Assembly (NCBI RefSeq): GCF_022682495.2
Contig: NC_071390.1
Location: 154,356,583-154,420,582, forward strand
Length of the DNA stretch: 64,000 bases
Origin: Desmodus rotundus
Taxonomy: Eukaryota; Chordata; Mammalia; Chiroptera; Phyllostomidae
Direction of reading: 5' to 3'
Part shown: in pieces, positions 1 to 10,930 of the stretch
How the letters are laid out: each line of letters begins with the position of its first letter
Numbering within the stretch: the stretch's first letter is position 1
Notes under the pieces: model-generated
Told to the model about the DNA's origin: nothing
The model's input: only the letters and a program-made list of their open reading frames with translations
Database searches by the model: none
Position numbers and translations under genes: made by a program

Positions 1-253
1 CTGACTCTGCTAATTAACTTCCTGACAGTTTTATAATCCTTCCTTATATCTCTTTAATATTACCTGAACTGTTCTGTTAGGAATTATTGCTTATTTCATG
101 AGAGAGCGCTTGTCAGGATTTTCCCGCTCTTTTCTCTGAATTCCTGGGGAGATGCCTGGACAAGGATACACACTCACCTGTATTTACAGCTCACAGGGGC
201 GTTATGCTTCCCTGCTAGCACACACGGTCTCCAGCAATTCACCAAACGTCGAG

Positions 254-452
254 ACTAGGGTTGGCAAACTGTAGTCTATTGTGATTTTTTAAAAACTAAA
301 CTTCTATGGGAATGCATCCATGCTCATTCACTTCCTTATTAACTATCTGTGTTTTTAACATAGCTGAGTAGTTGTGACCCAATCTGTGTGTCCTCCAAAG
401 CTAGAAATACTTACTTTCTTGCTCTATGAAGAAAACATTTGCTGACCCCTGA
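254..452. mobile_element. hAT-type MITE remnant (about 200 bp)
   Basis: The segment opens with a TAGGGTTGGCAAACT-type end and closes with TTTGCTGACCCCTG, which are roughly inverted complements of each other. The interior follows, in diverged form, a widespread mammalian non-autonomous hAT element (the short runs around GGAATGCATCCATGCTCATTC and GAGTAGTTGTGACC are recognisable). There is no coding capacity. An 8-bp target duplication is not evident, so the exact ends are uncertain. The family name is not given because several hAT MITEs share this kind of end. Confidence 0.6.
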
Positions 453-600
453 TTTCTTCTTACCAGTGCCTGGGTGTATTTTGGCCAGGCAAAATTAAAT
501 CACTGCTCACCACTTGTCTCTCCTTTGATTTGGGCCAGTTGGTGGCTCTGTGATAGTAGCTCTCGAATAAGTTCATGTTGTTAACCTGCTGTTTGTTCCC

Positions 601-1035
601 TGCTATAGACTGAATGTTCGTGTCCCATCGAAATTCATGTGATAAAGCATAATGGCCAATACATAGTATTTGAAGGTGGGGTCTTTGGGAGAGATGGGTA
701 CATAAAGGCGGGACCCCCATGAAGGGGATGAGTGCCCGTACATTGAATAAGGGTGGTGAAAGTGGATATCCCTGTCTTGTTCTCACTCTGAAGGGGACAT
801 TAGTGCCCTTCTAAAAGAGGCCCCAGAGAGCTCTGTCACCTCTTCTGCCATGTGAGGACGCAGTAAAAAGAGGGCTGTCTATGAACCAGGGAGCTGAGTC
901 TCACTAAACACTGAGTCTCCCAGCACCTTGGTCTTGGACTTCCCAGCCCCCAGCAGCGTGAGAGAGAAATGTCTGTTGTTTATAAGCCATGCCGACTGTG
1001 CTGTTTTGTTACAGCAGACCAAGTAAACTGAGACA
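601..1035 (+). mobile_element. MLT1-type LTR (ERVL-MaLR), solo, with internal filler
   Basis: The sequence starts TGCTATAGACTGAATG and runs colinearly with the MLT1 LTR pattern: the ATTAGTGCCCTT block, the CCATGTGAGGACGCAG block, the CACCTTGGTCTTGGACTTCC block and the terminal TGTTGTTTATAAGCCATG and GAGACA. It is a solo LTR with no internal retroviral sequence beside it. The TG...CA ends are visible, but a flanking 5-bp duplication is not convincing, as expected for an old element. About 52 bp foreign to MLT1 interrupt it at 738-789. Frames read antisense across it are chance frames. Confidence 0.85.
738..789 (-). repeat. 52-bp L1-like filler inside the MLT1 LTR
   Basis: The 52 bp between the two GAAGGGGA...AGTGCCC copies (721-737 and 790-808) do not belong to MLT1. 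They resemble the antisense of an internal part of L1 ORF2, in the run GGGTGGTGAAAGTGG and the following ATCCCTGTCTTGTT. No poly(A) or poly(T) accompanies it, so it is not an ordinary L1 end. The flanking repeats differ by a small indel. Confidence 0.5.
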
Positions 1036-2149
1036 TTTGCCATTTTTTTGCTGTTGTTCACAGTTGGAGGGAAGTTCTATCAACCCTCTACATCCTCAAG
1101 TGATATCCCAAAGCCTCCATTTCTCCCTTGCTCGTTTTTTTCACCCTTACAATTTACCTGTTAAAGAACTTGGGTTATGTGGTAGACTTTCTCTCTATAT
1201 GTTGTTTTTTGTAGCATTAACATAATTTGGTTCCTTTCTTTTCTGGAAGCTTTTTTCTAGCTTGGTTCCCAAACTCTACTTTTTTTGTTTTCTAGGCCTT
1301 CTCATTTCTTCCTCCCCTTTGTCTCTATTCTGCTGTATTATGATTCTACCTCCAGCAGCTTTTTCTCTCTATGGAGTCCTGTCTAGAAAGACAGCTTGGA
1401 AGATTTCTTTTTAGAAGTCACTTGGAGATACATAGTATTCCTTTTTACCAATTTACACATGAGGGGACCAGGCTTGAAGAAGTTGAATATGATTGGCTCA
1501 AGGCAATACACTAATAATTAGGAAGATGGAATTCTGTCCATTACAAATACAAAAACCATGCCTTGGTCGCTGTAATACACTTGCAGTTGTTCAGCAAGAC
1601 TTGTTTTTATTCTCTTCTCTCTTCTCCATGCTCATACCCACTGCCTTAATCCTAAGAACTTCTAAAAATAACCCCTGGCTCTTTCCCAGCTGCCTCCACG
1701 ATGCTGATGCTGATCTGATCCATTGCTTCACCAATAGAATACAAAACAAGAGATGTTAAAACCTCTGTGATAAGTTCTAACTGGTCAGAAAGGTATGTGA
1801 ATGGACAACATTTCAATTCACATTTTATTGCCATAGAAGAAATGCCAGCAGTTACACCACTGGTGTTTGCTTATTTTGTGCCCTGTTTCCGTGACTGCCC
1901 ATTAGACATTATTTGTTCTAGCCTCATCCATCTGTTCACTTTCTGTAGTAATGCCATTTAGCTTCACCCTTGTTTGTGCTCATGCTGCCCTCTCTTTATA
2001 TAATGTCCCCTCTTTCCACTGCCATTTTAAAGCCAGACGCTTAGGTGGCCTGTTTTGTGAAGCCTCCCTTAGTTTCTTTCAATGCTGAGTTAGAATTTAT
2101 GGCTTTTTAATGGGCCTCACATGGTCATTCGAAAAGATCTATATCATAG
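1036..2149. other. Unassigned non-coding stretch
   Basis: I see no gene here. A weak MIR-like segment may lie near 1410-1560 (minus sense, around GAAGAAGTTGAATATGATTGGCTCAAGG). The rest is pyrimidine-rich at 1120-1420 and otherwise featureless. The frames at 989-1225, 1493-1759 and 1767-1961 lack any recognisable motif. Confidence 0.5.
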
Positions 2150-2310
2150 CATTCATCAGAGTGTGCTTAGGTGATTTATTTGTGCATCGTCTGTTCTGCT
2201 AGACTCTGAGTTTACGGAGGAATGGGGCAATACCTTACTCATCTTGTAATCCCAGAGCCCCACACTACTTGGAACGTAGTACTTACTTAAAGCAGTTTTG
2301 TTACATGAAC
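2150..2310 (+). repeat. L2 3'-end fragment
   Basis: The order TGTTCTGCTAGACTCTGAG, then CAATACCTTACTCATCTTGTAATCCCAGAGCC, then TTGGAACGTAGTACTTACTTAAAG follows the conserved 3' end of mammalian L2 LINEs (normally ...CTAGACTGTGAGCTCC...GTGCCTGGCACATAGTAGG...). It is heavily diverged, and coordinates are approximate. Confidence 0.55.
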
Positions 2311-4024
2311 CCTATTAGTATCAGTGGTATTATGTTGCTATCGTAAGACAAGTTTTAGCCTCTTGGTTAGAAAACATACATAAAAATTGCATACTCGTTT
2401 TGTTTTTCTGTTTTTACGTATCTAATAACATATACTCAAAACTATAGCTAAGTAAGCATAGATAAGCAGGCGGACAGCATTTTGTTTTCTTATATTTGCT
2501 CCCAAATTAACCTTCCATTTTGCATGCCAGTTCTCTGAGAGTTATCCGAGTGTGAATAATATTTCTTCATGTAGCTCATCAAAACCAGCAAAATTAAATA
2601 TTTTAATTAACATTTGTAATCAGCTTTTCCTGTTCTAGGGTCTAGTGGTTTATATTCATTTAAACAAATTGAATTTTAGAGATCAACTAAACATTGCTTT
2701 TATAAAGCCGCATTCAGACTGATCTTCTTTTCTCTAACCTCGCATACTGCATACACGTACACTTCCATCATTCATTTATTCATTCACTCACTCAATAAAT
2801 CACATACGTATTGACAGCTAATAGCTGTCATCTCTAGATGGGTCTAGGATGTGCCCAAGTCAGGGGTGATGGACCCCTTTGGAAAAGACTGTGCTTTAAT
2901 TTCTTTAAGTCACAATAAGACAGATGTTTAGGACATTAAGAGACACAGACTATACAACATTATTTTACTATTCATTTATTTTCCAATCAAATACAATCTC
3001 AAGCAATATTCAGAAGTTAATTGAACTGCTTCTGGTCCTCCACCTAAAGGTCAGAGTATTCAGTTACCCCCGTGGGTCTAGACTCCAAGTTATCTCTGTT
3101 CCCTCAACGACTGGCAGCGATGAGAGAGGATGTCTCACCTTACAAATGTGTTGAATAGTTTGCTGGCTTAGAGGCTCTTGTTTCAAATGGATGGTCTTTT
3201 GGGTCCTTCTCAGGGAAGAAGTTATGGGTCTTTGGATGACATTCAGACATAATTTTCTTACTTCACTTGTGATATTTCACAGAAAATATATCTCTTTTTT
3301 AAATAAAAATATAACAGCGAACAATTTCTAGGAAACTAGAGGATACTTGAGGTTCTTCTTCCTTATGGCAACATGCAGTCCCTAGTTTTGGAATAAGACC
3401 CGTAGACCTTAGGGAGACTGGTTCAGGGAAATAGGTGCAGTATACACCGTGTGCTGAAGTCACCAGGTTCCCATGACAAGAGGAGGCTTGTTTCTGGTTG
3501 GTGGTGGTGTTGAGTTGTTTTACACAATGTTGAATTTCTCCAACATTGTCAGAGGTTCTCCATGAAGATATGCCAAAGACTGGGATACAAACCCAAATCA
3601 TGCATGCTTCTTTCCCCAGGCAGTTTACTATCTAACCGGTAAAACATATCACCAATGGTTATAAAAGAATGTGGCAAGGTCTTCTGAGCCAGTAAATTGC
3701 TAGAATAGATGTTATCATTATGTATTTTAAACTGGTTTTGAAGGCAAATGTTTTCACAAAACATAATTTGTAGATAAAGTGTTCTCCTATAGAATAAAAT
3801 TTTAAGTTATGATTTGGACATATTTTAACAAGGTTATTTTTTTTCCTAATTTTTGTGGGATATATAATTTAGAATCTGAGAAGTTAGCAAACTCCCATAA
3901 GACACCATTCAGGAATTTTTAAAATCTAGCTTTTCAGGACAATTCGCTGTGAGAGTGCAAAGTCACAAGGACTTGAAACCCCAACAACATGGTTGTGTCG
4001 TAGTTCAGAGATTGGTGATCACAG
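2311..4024. other. Unassigned non-coding stretch
   Basis: No gene is seen. A run of TCATT-type repeats at 2768-2798 leads into a possible L2 or MIR remnant. A small perfect hairpin (GACAGCTA/TAGCTGTC type) sits at 2811-2829. The minus-strand frames at 3299-3601 and 3549-3764 carry no recognisable domain. Confidence 0.5.
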
Positions 4025-4250
4025 TTCAGAGACCGGGGCTTTGAGGTCAGACACACGGGGACTCAACTTCTGTCTCCTTATTAGTGCTATGGCCTTGGAC
4101 AGGTTACTTACCTGCATTAGGTATCATTTTACCTGTGTGTGATGCCTCCGAAATTATCTTGAGGATTGAGAAAAGATTATAATTGTAAACATTCATAGTA
4201 TATTGCCTGGCAGATAGCAAGCTCTCCAAGTACATATACTATCTATGTTA
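4025..4250 (+). repeat. MIR SINE
   Basis: The MIR core order is intact: a GGGGCTTTGAGGTCAGACACACG block, then TGCTATGGCCTTGGACAGGTTACTTACC, then TGCCTCCGAAATTATCTTGAGGATTGAGAAAAG and a TGCCTGGCAGATAGCAAGCTCTCC tail. This is an ancient tRNA-derived SINE shared by all mammals. Confidence 0.8.
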
Positions 4251-4789
4251 CTAGAATACTGTCCCTGAATCAGTTTTGAAATATTTCAAATAACTTGCAG
4301 TACATCTAGTCAAGGAAGTGTCACAAGAAGAGAGAGACAGAGGTGGTACAAAGGGATGGTGGCAGGGCACCCAGAGGGGCCATCAGTCCAATACTCAGCC
4401 ACGAGGGCCAGCACTCAGTTTTGTAAAGATACATCTCTGCGGACAGATTTGGGTTTATCACTAGATGCTCGCTCCTTCGGGCTCAATTTTATAATACAGT
4501 TCACCACCTAGAGCACTTTCTTCCTATTTTACCTCCTATGAACCAATTTGGTCCTTACAAGTTTTCATTGTGGGCTCAGAAGTTGATCAAAGGAAATTAC
4601 ATTGTTTTGTGTGCTTTGTCTCTTGAGCTGCTTGAAAACCCAATGAGGTCTCCTGACTAAGAAGCATATACTTGTCCAATAGCTAGTGTACCTTTTCTTT
4701 AGGTCAGTGTCAAGTAAAAAAAAAAAAAATCTAACCAGTCTTTTGCTTTACTTCAGTGCTCTTTTTCAGTACCGTGTGAAGTTCACCAT

Positions 4790-5083
4790 ATCAGTCTATT
4801 CCTGGCCCTCTTCCCACTTCAAAGCCCGCAGAGTAACACTGCCACCGGTCTGTCTGTCTCCGCCTCTTTCTCCCTGTCTGACTCTCCTGGCACTCTCTTT
4901 CACCGATAATGACCCTGGTGACTATATTGGGCCCATCTGAGAAGTGCTGGAGTATTGTCCCCTTCTCAATATCCTTAATCACATTTGCTAAATCTCTTTT
5001 GTCACATAAGGCAACATATTAACAGGTTCTATGGGTTTGGAGGTGAACTTTTTTAGGGGGGCTTTATTCTGCCTACACTAATA
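4790..5083 (-). mobile_element. MLT1-type LTR fragment
   Basis: On the minus strand this reads as the 5' part of an MLT1 LTR: GTAGGCAGAATAAAGCC at about 5060-5080, then AACCTGTTAATATGTTGCC, AAAAGAGATTTAGCAAATGTGATTAAGG and a GGGCCCAATATAGTC block. The 3' half is missing or unrecognisable. Confidence 0.65.
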
Positions 5084-5252
5084 CCTAGATAGTCTTTCTC
5101 GGGGTATGGTCATGCTGTTCATTACATCATGACCTTTTTCACTTTTAACAATGATGCAGTCAGATTTTCAGATTGCTGCTTAAGTACTGACTAGGGAGAA
5201 ATCTAGTTCTTTAGGCAGGTTACAAGTTCATCTTACCCCTTAAGTGTTAAAT

Positions 5253-5856
5253 TTACTAGTTCAAGTATTTTTTTTTTATTTTTTAAAATTTTTTATTGTT
5301 TTTCAATTATAGTTGTCCCAATTTTCCCCCTATTACTCTAACCTGCCCTACCCACCTCCACCTGCCACATTCCATCCTACATGCCCCCATTGGCTTTGTC
5401 CGTAGGTCCTTCTAAACAAGATCCTGACGACCCTTCCCCTTCTTTCCCCATTATGTTCCTCCCCTCTGGTTACTGTTATTTTGATCTTTATTTCCATGTC
5501 CCCATTTCTATTTTGCTCTCTTGTTCGTTTTGTTGATTAGGTTCCACTTATAGGTGAGATCATATGGTATTTGTCTTTCATCGCCTGGCCTATTTCACTT
5601 ACCATAATGCTGTCCAGTTCCATCCATGCTGTCGTGAAGGGTAAGACTTCCTTGTTTCTCTCTGATGAGTAGCATTCCATGGTGTAAATGTACCACAGTT
5701 TTTTGATCCACTCATCTACTGGTGGCATTTAGGCTGTTTTCAGCACTTGGCTATTGTACATTGTGCTGCTATGAATGTACAGGGCGCATAAGTTCTTTTG
5801 AATTGGTGAGTCAGGATTCTTAGGGTATAAATCCAGCAGTGGAATTACTAGTTCAA
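5253..5856 (-). mobile_element. 5'-truncated L1 (3' UTR plus ORF2 end) with 12-bp TSD
   Basis: A poly(T) run at about 5268-5298 marks the 3' end of a minus-strand L1. The bat-type 3' UTR follows, then the C-terminal end of ORF2: read on the minus strand, residues DEWIKKLWYIYTMECYS and the later KDKYHMISPI fit the conserved L1 ORF2 terminus. The perfect 12-bp repeat TTACTAGTTCAA at 5253-5264 and 5845-5856 brackets a 580-bp insert and is the target-site duplication. The right copy resembles L1 sequence at that point, so microhomology may have been used at the 5' junction. The fragment codes for nothing functional. Confidence 0.85.
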
Positions 5857-7084
5857 CTCTTAACAACTAATATTTTATTCAAGTTCTAATACTTCTTTTA
5901 TTCACCAATTAGAAATCACAAAACTATAGTAATACATTAATATTTAGAGGTTTCCATCTATGAGGATGAGGTTTGTCTTTTAAAATGGAAAGTTTCAGTT
6001 ACCTCAGACATTTGCTTCCATGGAACGGCTCATTTGCTAAGGCTGCTAACCCAGTTAGATATTGCTGTACCTTGTATAGGAATCCCTTAAATTCGACCAA
6101 GTACTTGAATCTGTCTTCTCACTTTAATGTACTCTTGCTTTTCATTGTCAGTTTAGGTAAATGATGCAATGAGTTTTTCTATCTGAATGGCTTTTACATG
6201 TGGATGCAATATTTTTGAATTGACTTGATGTGACACAGTAGGAACTGTTAGATAGAATTTCCTATATTAATCAGCAAACTATAAACACAGAGTGGGCATC
6301 TTTTACCCGGGTGTGACTTCCAGGAGGCGCGCACTATCAGTGCATTTTACAGACCCTAAACTAATGAAACGAATTGCAGTAGCAGGGCGGCGTGGTCATA
6401 CCAAGTGTGGGAAACTGGGAGAACAGGCTCAGGAGAAAGTAAATAAATATATGTTTGCGCTTTGTATCAGCTCTTTGAATAATTAAAAATTATCTACACT
6501 GAATATTAAGGAGATAGCTTTGTATTACATTAGATAATTTAATAAATTGACAATATGGCTCTAAAATTATAGCATTAATTTTAAATAGTATTTTGAGTAT
6601 CATTGTAGTAACTGTTTTTATTTTTCCATTCCTTTATCTACTTGGAATCTGTTCTGTTCAATTAGATACTCTTAACATCCGTAGTCTTAGGCCAAGCTTT
6701 GCCTGACAAATTTATCAAAGAAATTGAAATCTTCTAGGATCACTTTCATGGAAGGCCAACTTTCAAAGACGTATGGCTCTATGCTGTCTTCTTATAAATG
6801 TGGTGTTTGCAGAAGTTGTACTAACTCTTTGAGCCCTTTAGCTAATGCATAGTATCTTACGGATACTATGTTTGAGATATTGTAATTTGGGAACCTATTC
6901 ATAACATCAATTCTTTCTTTGCTAGAATAACACTTTTGCAGCGACTTTGGAGTTCTCTGAGATAATGCACAGAAGGGGTCAGCAAAATGTCCATGGCTAG
7001 AGGTGGCTGGAGAGATAATTTTGGTAATATGAAGTAGCAAGTGTAGTAATTTATCTTGATTGCTTCCTGATATGCTATGTATCT
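5857..7084. other. Unassigned non-coding stretch
   Basis: No gene is seen. 6290-6430 is locally richer in G+C and contains GGAGGCGCGCAC, but I cannot assign it. 6480-6640 is strongly AT-rich. The frames at 6292-6486 and 6792-7040 have no recognisable domain. Confidence 0.5.
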
Positions 7085-7195
7085 TAGTTAATCATCATCA
7101 TAATCTGGTAAGGTAGGAGCTGGTAACTCCATTTTCCAGATGAGAAAGTTGAAGTTCAAACTGATGTTTAATTAGTTACTGTAGATGAGTTTTCA
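7085..7195 (-). repeat. MIR SINE fragment
   Basis: The order TAATCATCATCATAATCTGG, then CTCCATTTTCCAGATGAGAAAGTTGAAG, then a diverged ACAGCTAGT-equivalent matches the antisense of the MIR 3' half. Confidence 0.6.
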
Positions 7196-7211
7196 AATGA
7201 AATTTATGCCA

Positions 7212-7482
7212 TAGCATTTGTTAATAAGATAATGTAGGTTTCTAGTGTACATTTCTATGGTACATCATTTGTATATGGCACTGTGCACTCACCACCCAAA
7301 GTCAAGTCTTCTGTTACCATGTATTTGATTCCCTTTACCCTTTACTACCTGCCTCCCCCTTCCCTCTGGTAACAACCACACTATTGTAGTCTGTGTCTGT
7401 TTTGCTTTGTTTTCCTGTTTGTTCATTTGTTCTTTCAGTTTTATGAGTATATACCACATGTGAGTGAAATCATATGGTTCTT
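7212..7482 (-). mobile_element. L1 3'-UTR fragment
   Basis: The segment follows the antisense of a Laurasiatherian L1 3' end: TTCTAGTGTACATTTCTATGG, CACTCACCACCCAAAGTC, then CCTCCCCCTTCCCTCTGGTAACAACCAC and GTGAGTGAAATCATATGG. It stops abruptly at about 7482. There is no ORF2 remainder. Confidence 0.75.
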
Positions 7483-7667
7483 AACCAGATGATTTTTTAA
7501 AATTAATAGAAACAAGTAGATCTCCATTGACCACATGAATATCTACTCTCAAGTCTTTTCCCACACTGTTTACTCTGTCCAATTATTACACAGTGCTTTA
7601 CTCTAAGTGCTCTACATTCTATTCCACATTCAAGGTATTGGAATTTTATCCTCTTATAAACCATACC

Positions 7668-8104
7668 TGTTATTTGTCTAAGGCTACTGTAACAATGTAC
7701 CACAAATCAGGTGGCTCAAAACAGCAGAAATGTATTCTTTCATAGGTCTGGAGAAGTCAAGGTATCTCTAGGACCATGCTCCCTCTGAGACTGCATGGGG
7801 CCCTCTCTTCCCAGCTTCCGGGGCGGCTCTCAGTCCTCGGCATCTCTTGCAGCTGCATCGCTCTGGTCTCTGCTTCTGTCATCTCACAGACACACATCTC
7901 CTGATGTGTCTGTGTGTCTTCGCATGGCATTCTCCTTCCTCCCCTTCTTGTAAGGACACCAGCCCTATGAGAATAAGGGCCTACCCTAATGCAATGTAAC
8001 CTCACCTCAACCAGTTACAACCTTATTTCCAAATAAGGTAATATTCTGGAGGTTGGGGAGGATTTCAACATGTCTTCTTTGGGGGTCACAATGCAACCCA
8101 TGAC
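7668..8104 (-). mobile_element. MLT1-type LTR, near complete
   Basis: Read on the minus strand it starts TGTCATGGGTTGCATTGTGACCCCC and passes through the CTAATGCAATG/TAGGGCC and CTTACAAGAAG blocks. It ends with AGCCACCTGATTTGTGGTACATTGTTACAG and TAGACAAATAACA. All MLT1 blocks are present in order, so this is a near-full solo LTR. A (C/T)GTGTGTCT run near 7890-7925 is a small local expansion. Confidence 0.85.
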
Positions 8105-8549
8105 ACCATGTGTACCACATTTGGAAAAATATAGAGTTATGTTCATAAGTTGTATATTTCGACACTGTTTTCTCAGATTTATATTAAAGGATGTCACAAA
8201 TAAGGCTTGTATAAAAATAACTATGTGCTTTCTATACATAAGTTGCTTCTCCAAGTTTGTTTCAAGAAATACATGTTTTTCAAGATGCTCTAATAAAAAT
8301 GGAGTGTTATTAAATAACTGTGGGATATTCTGAACATTATTCTACATTTTATGTAGCCTAGTGCACCTTAGGTTTTTAAAGTCACTGAGAAGTCCTGTGT
8401 AAAATCAATGAATCTAATCCTAAATTCCACAAATATGTTTAATGTTGGAAACCCTTTATCTTGTAACAATTGTTGTTCTGTACAACTATCTTAGGAAATG
8501 CTGAATTACAAGATCACATCATAAATACTATTGTCCCTTTTTATCAAGA
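8105..8549. other. Unassigned non-coding stretch
   Basis: No gene or recognisable repeat is seen. The sequence is AT-rich; the overlapping frames at 8015-8254 (minus) and 8070-8333 (plus) contradict each other and have no domain. Confidence 0.45.
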
Positions 8550-8715
8550 ACACGGGCAGATTACTTAACCTTTGTATGTTCAGTTTTCTGAACTGCAAAA
8601 TGAGAATAATTGCAGTAATATCATAAAAATTGTTGAGACTATTAAATGAGATAAAGCAGGCAAAGAGCAGGATGCAAAAAGAGCTTGATGCATCTGTTGT
8701 TATTTTGACTAGTAT
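8550..8715 (+). repeat. MIR SINE fragment
   Basis: The order GATTACTTAACCTTTGTATG, then CAGTTTTCTGAACTGCAAAATGAGAATAAT, then TTGTTGAGACTATTAAATGAGATAA follows the MIR core and 3' half. Confidence 0.75.
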
Positions 8716-10079
8716 TATAGTCAAGTTTCTCATAGGCATTGATCCAGAGTGATGTTGAGATCCATCAAAACAGAGTGCCGTACTTACTAGATTGAACACA
8801 ATTTGTATACGGTTTACAGAATAAAGAGATCATATATTCTACAAGTATTTAAGCTTTTTGGTTGTTTTATAGCAATACTCAGGAAACAGGAAAAAAGGTT
8901 ACATTAGAATCAGTTTACTGGGTATAATAAGAGAGGGAACCATGCAATACATTTTAGAAATAGTTTCATGGAAATGATGCAATTAAGAAGGTTCCTTATT
9001 AAGAATACTAGTCATATTAGTCACATACTAGTCAAAATGATGCCCTGGAGCCATTGGAATGTATACACTGAGAGAACTTGCAATAAAAGCCCCAGAATGC
9101 CATGCTTTGGATTTTTGTCTGTTTACTTTTTGTGTGTTTACTTTATCTCAGGTGATCAGTTGAGATTTTTTTTTTCTGTTTCCTGGGTATTTATTCTATC
9201 ACTTATTACAACCCTTGCTTTTTAAAAATATCCAATAAACTGGAAAGCTGATGATGAGTTGTTTTTAAAATTATAAAAATGGCTGAAAGGTTTTTTCTCT
9301 CCTGCAAATCTGTGAGCATATGTTTCTACATGGTTTAAATTGCCAGCTCAGTGGATAACATGTTACTGCACTGTGTCCCATAAAAGGAATTTTTTTGTGT
9401 GTAAGCTAAAGAAAGCTCCTAAGTTGCCACTTCACCCTCGTTTGTGAATCTCTAAATGCCCCTCTTTCTCCTTCAGCTCCTCATAATTTCTCTGAATGAG
9501 TGCCAGCCTGGATACCACCACGCCTCTTTCAGGTCCACCACTGGAGTCCACTCCCGCCTGTTTCAGCATACAGACTGCTTTCCCAGTACAGCTTTAGGCT
9601 GTGTGACAGCTCTGTCTTAGAGGCACTGCAGGCTATGCCTAGGTCTCTCTTGGATGTGTGAAAGTGTCACTCTATTCTTTGTCAGTCATTTTACTCAGAA
9701 AAATTATAATGCTAAAAGGAGTGTTAGAAATTTTCCATACAGGTAGGTCTGCATGAATTCAAAAATCTTCGCATTCATTTCCCAACTTTAAACTATATAT
9801 AGCTCTTTCTAGCTGCTTGTGGCTATGCCTTTTAAGGGGATGGTTTAATGTCTTGTTAATGAAGAATTCTACTTAAATGCAGTATATATGCCAAGTATAT
9901 ATTATCAATTTTCAAATAGCCCATAATACCGAGACTATGTGGGCAGCAATTAAAGTATGCCACAGAGACTTCCTTTTGGTGTAATATTTAGGGGTCATTT
10001 ACTGAGTCAAGGTCATAATTTTAACAACTGCCTTTTGACTGTATTTAGAAGCATGGGTTAGTATTTCATAGACTGCTTA
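8716..10079. other. Unassigned non-coding stretch
   Basis: No gene is seen. 9430-9690 is a relatively G+C-rich block preceded by CTTTCTCCTTCAG, which resembles a splice acceptor, but no frame continues convincingly and no donor stands out. The plus-strand frame at 8968-9225 has a hydrophobic tail only and no recognisable family. Confidence 0.45.
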
Positions 10080-10290
10080 CCCATTCTTGTGCTTCACAAA
10101 GACAGTTTCATTAAATCTTTCATTGGCCTTATGAGTTTAGCTTTATATTTCAGACATGGAAGCTAAGGCCCAAGGACTTAACTTGTCCTTCATAGTAGAT
10201 GGATGATCGGGCTGGGATTTGATCTCAGATTTGCCGGAAAACTCAGAGTTTGTATTTCCTACTCTATTACACTGCTTCTGGTGCCACAAA
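10080..10290 (-). repeat. MIR SINE
   Basis: The antisense MIR order is visible: CACAAAGACAGTTTCATTAAATC, the TTTCAGACATGGAAGCTAAGGCCCAAGG block, then GGGCTGGGATTTGATCTCAG and a final ACTCTATTACACTGCTTC. Confidence 0.75.
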
Positions 10291-10419
10291 GGTAAAGAAA
10301 ACTCAGAGAAGACCTAAGACTGGATTAACTCTTATGAAGTACGAGAATTCCGTAGGCAATGGAAAAGTAGGAGAGAGACCATTGCTTGTGCACAGTGTGG
10401 GGTGTGGGATAGAAAATGA

Positions 10420-10930
10420 GGAAGTAAGAGAATTAGGGTTGTCTGCAGTATTTGAAGAGAATATTCAGATCATCATTGTAGGGTTTGAGAGGACAACATT
10501 TTCTGTAGTGTTAGCTTCAATAACAGACTGGGAAGCAAAACATTGTTTCAGTAGGTGACGGAGAATCCTTGAAGGATTTGATCTTGGGTGATAGAATATC
10601 ATGATGAAAGTGGTGAATAAAAAGACAGGATGGCTATATCAGTATAACTGGAAAGTGGTAGACTTTGACACATTCAATGATTAGGAGTTTATTGTAGTAA
10701 TTGAGATGGGAATGATGAGAACTTAGGCTAGGTTGATAAAATAGGAGATTTTTGAAGGCTGTCTCTTTAGAACTTGTTTGGGAGTGAAAGAGAAGAATGA
10801 GAGAATGATGATGCTGATTGGAAGAATTGTGGTAATATTGATTGACGCAAGGACAATGCAGAGCAGTACATTTTTGAGGACGAAAAAGTGATGCATGTAG
10901 GGAATTGTGGCATTATGGGAGGACAATGAT
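10420..10930 (-). repeat. L2 fragment (ORF end and 3' region)
   Basis: The minus-strand reading follows the well-known L2 3' ORF region. On the plus strand the landmark is ATTGTAGTAATTGAGATGGGAATGATGAGAACTTAGGCTAGG (10693-10734), the antisense of the L2 segment usually ending ...GATTACTGCAATAG. The frame is broken throughout and the element is inactive. Confidence 0.6.

Noticed and set aside
9430..9690. Possible exon after a CTTTCTCCTTCAG acceptor-like site
   Set aside because: No frame stays open with protein-like composition and no matching donor stands out.
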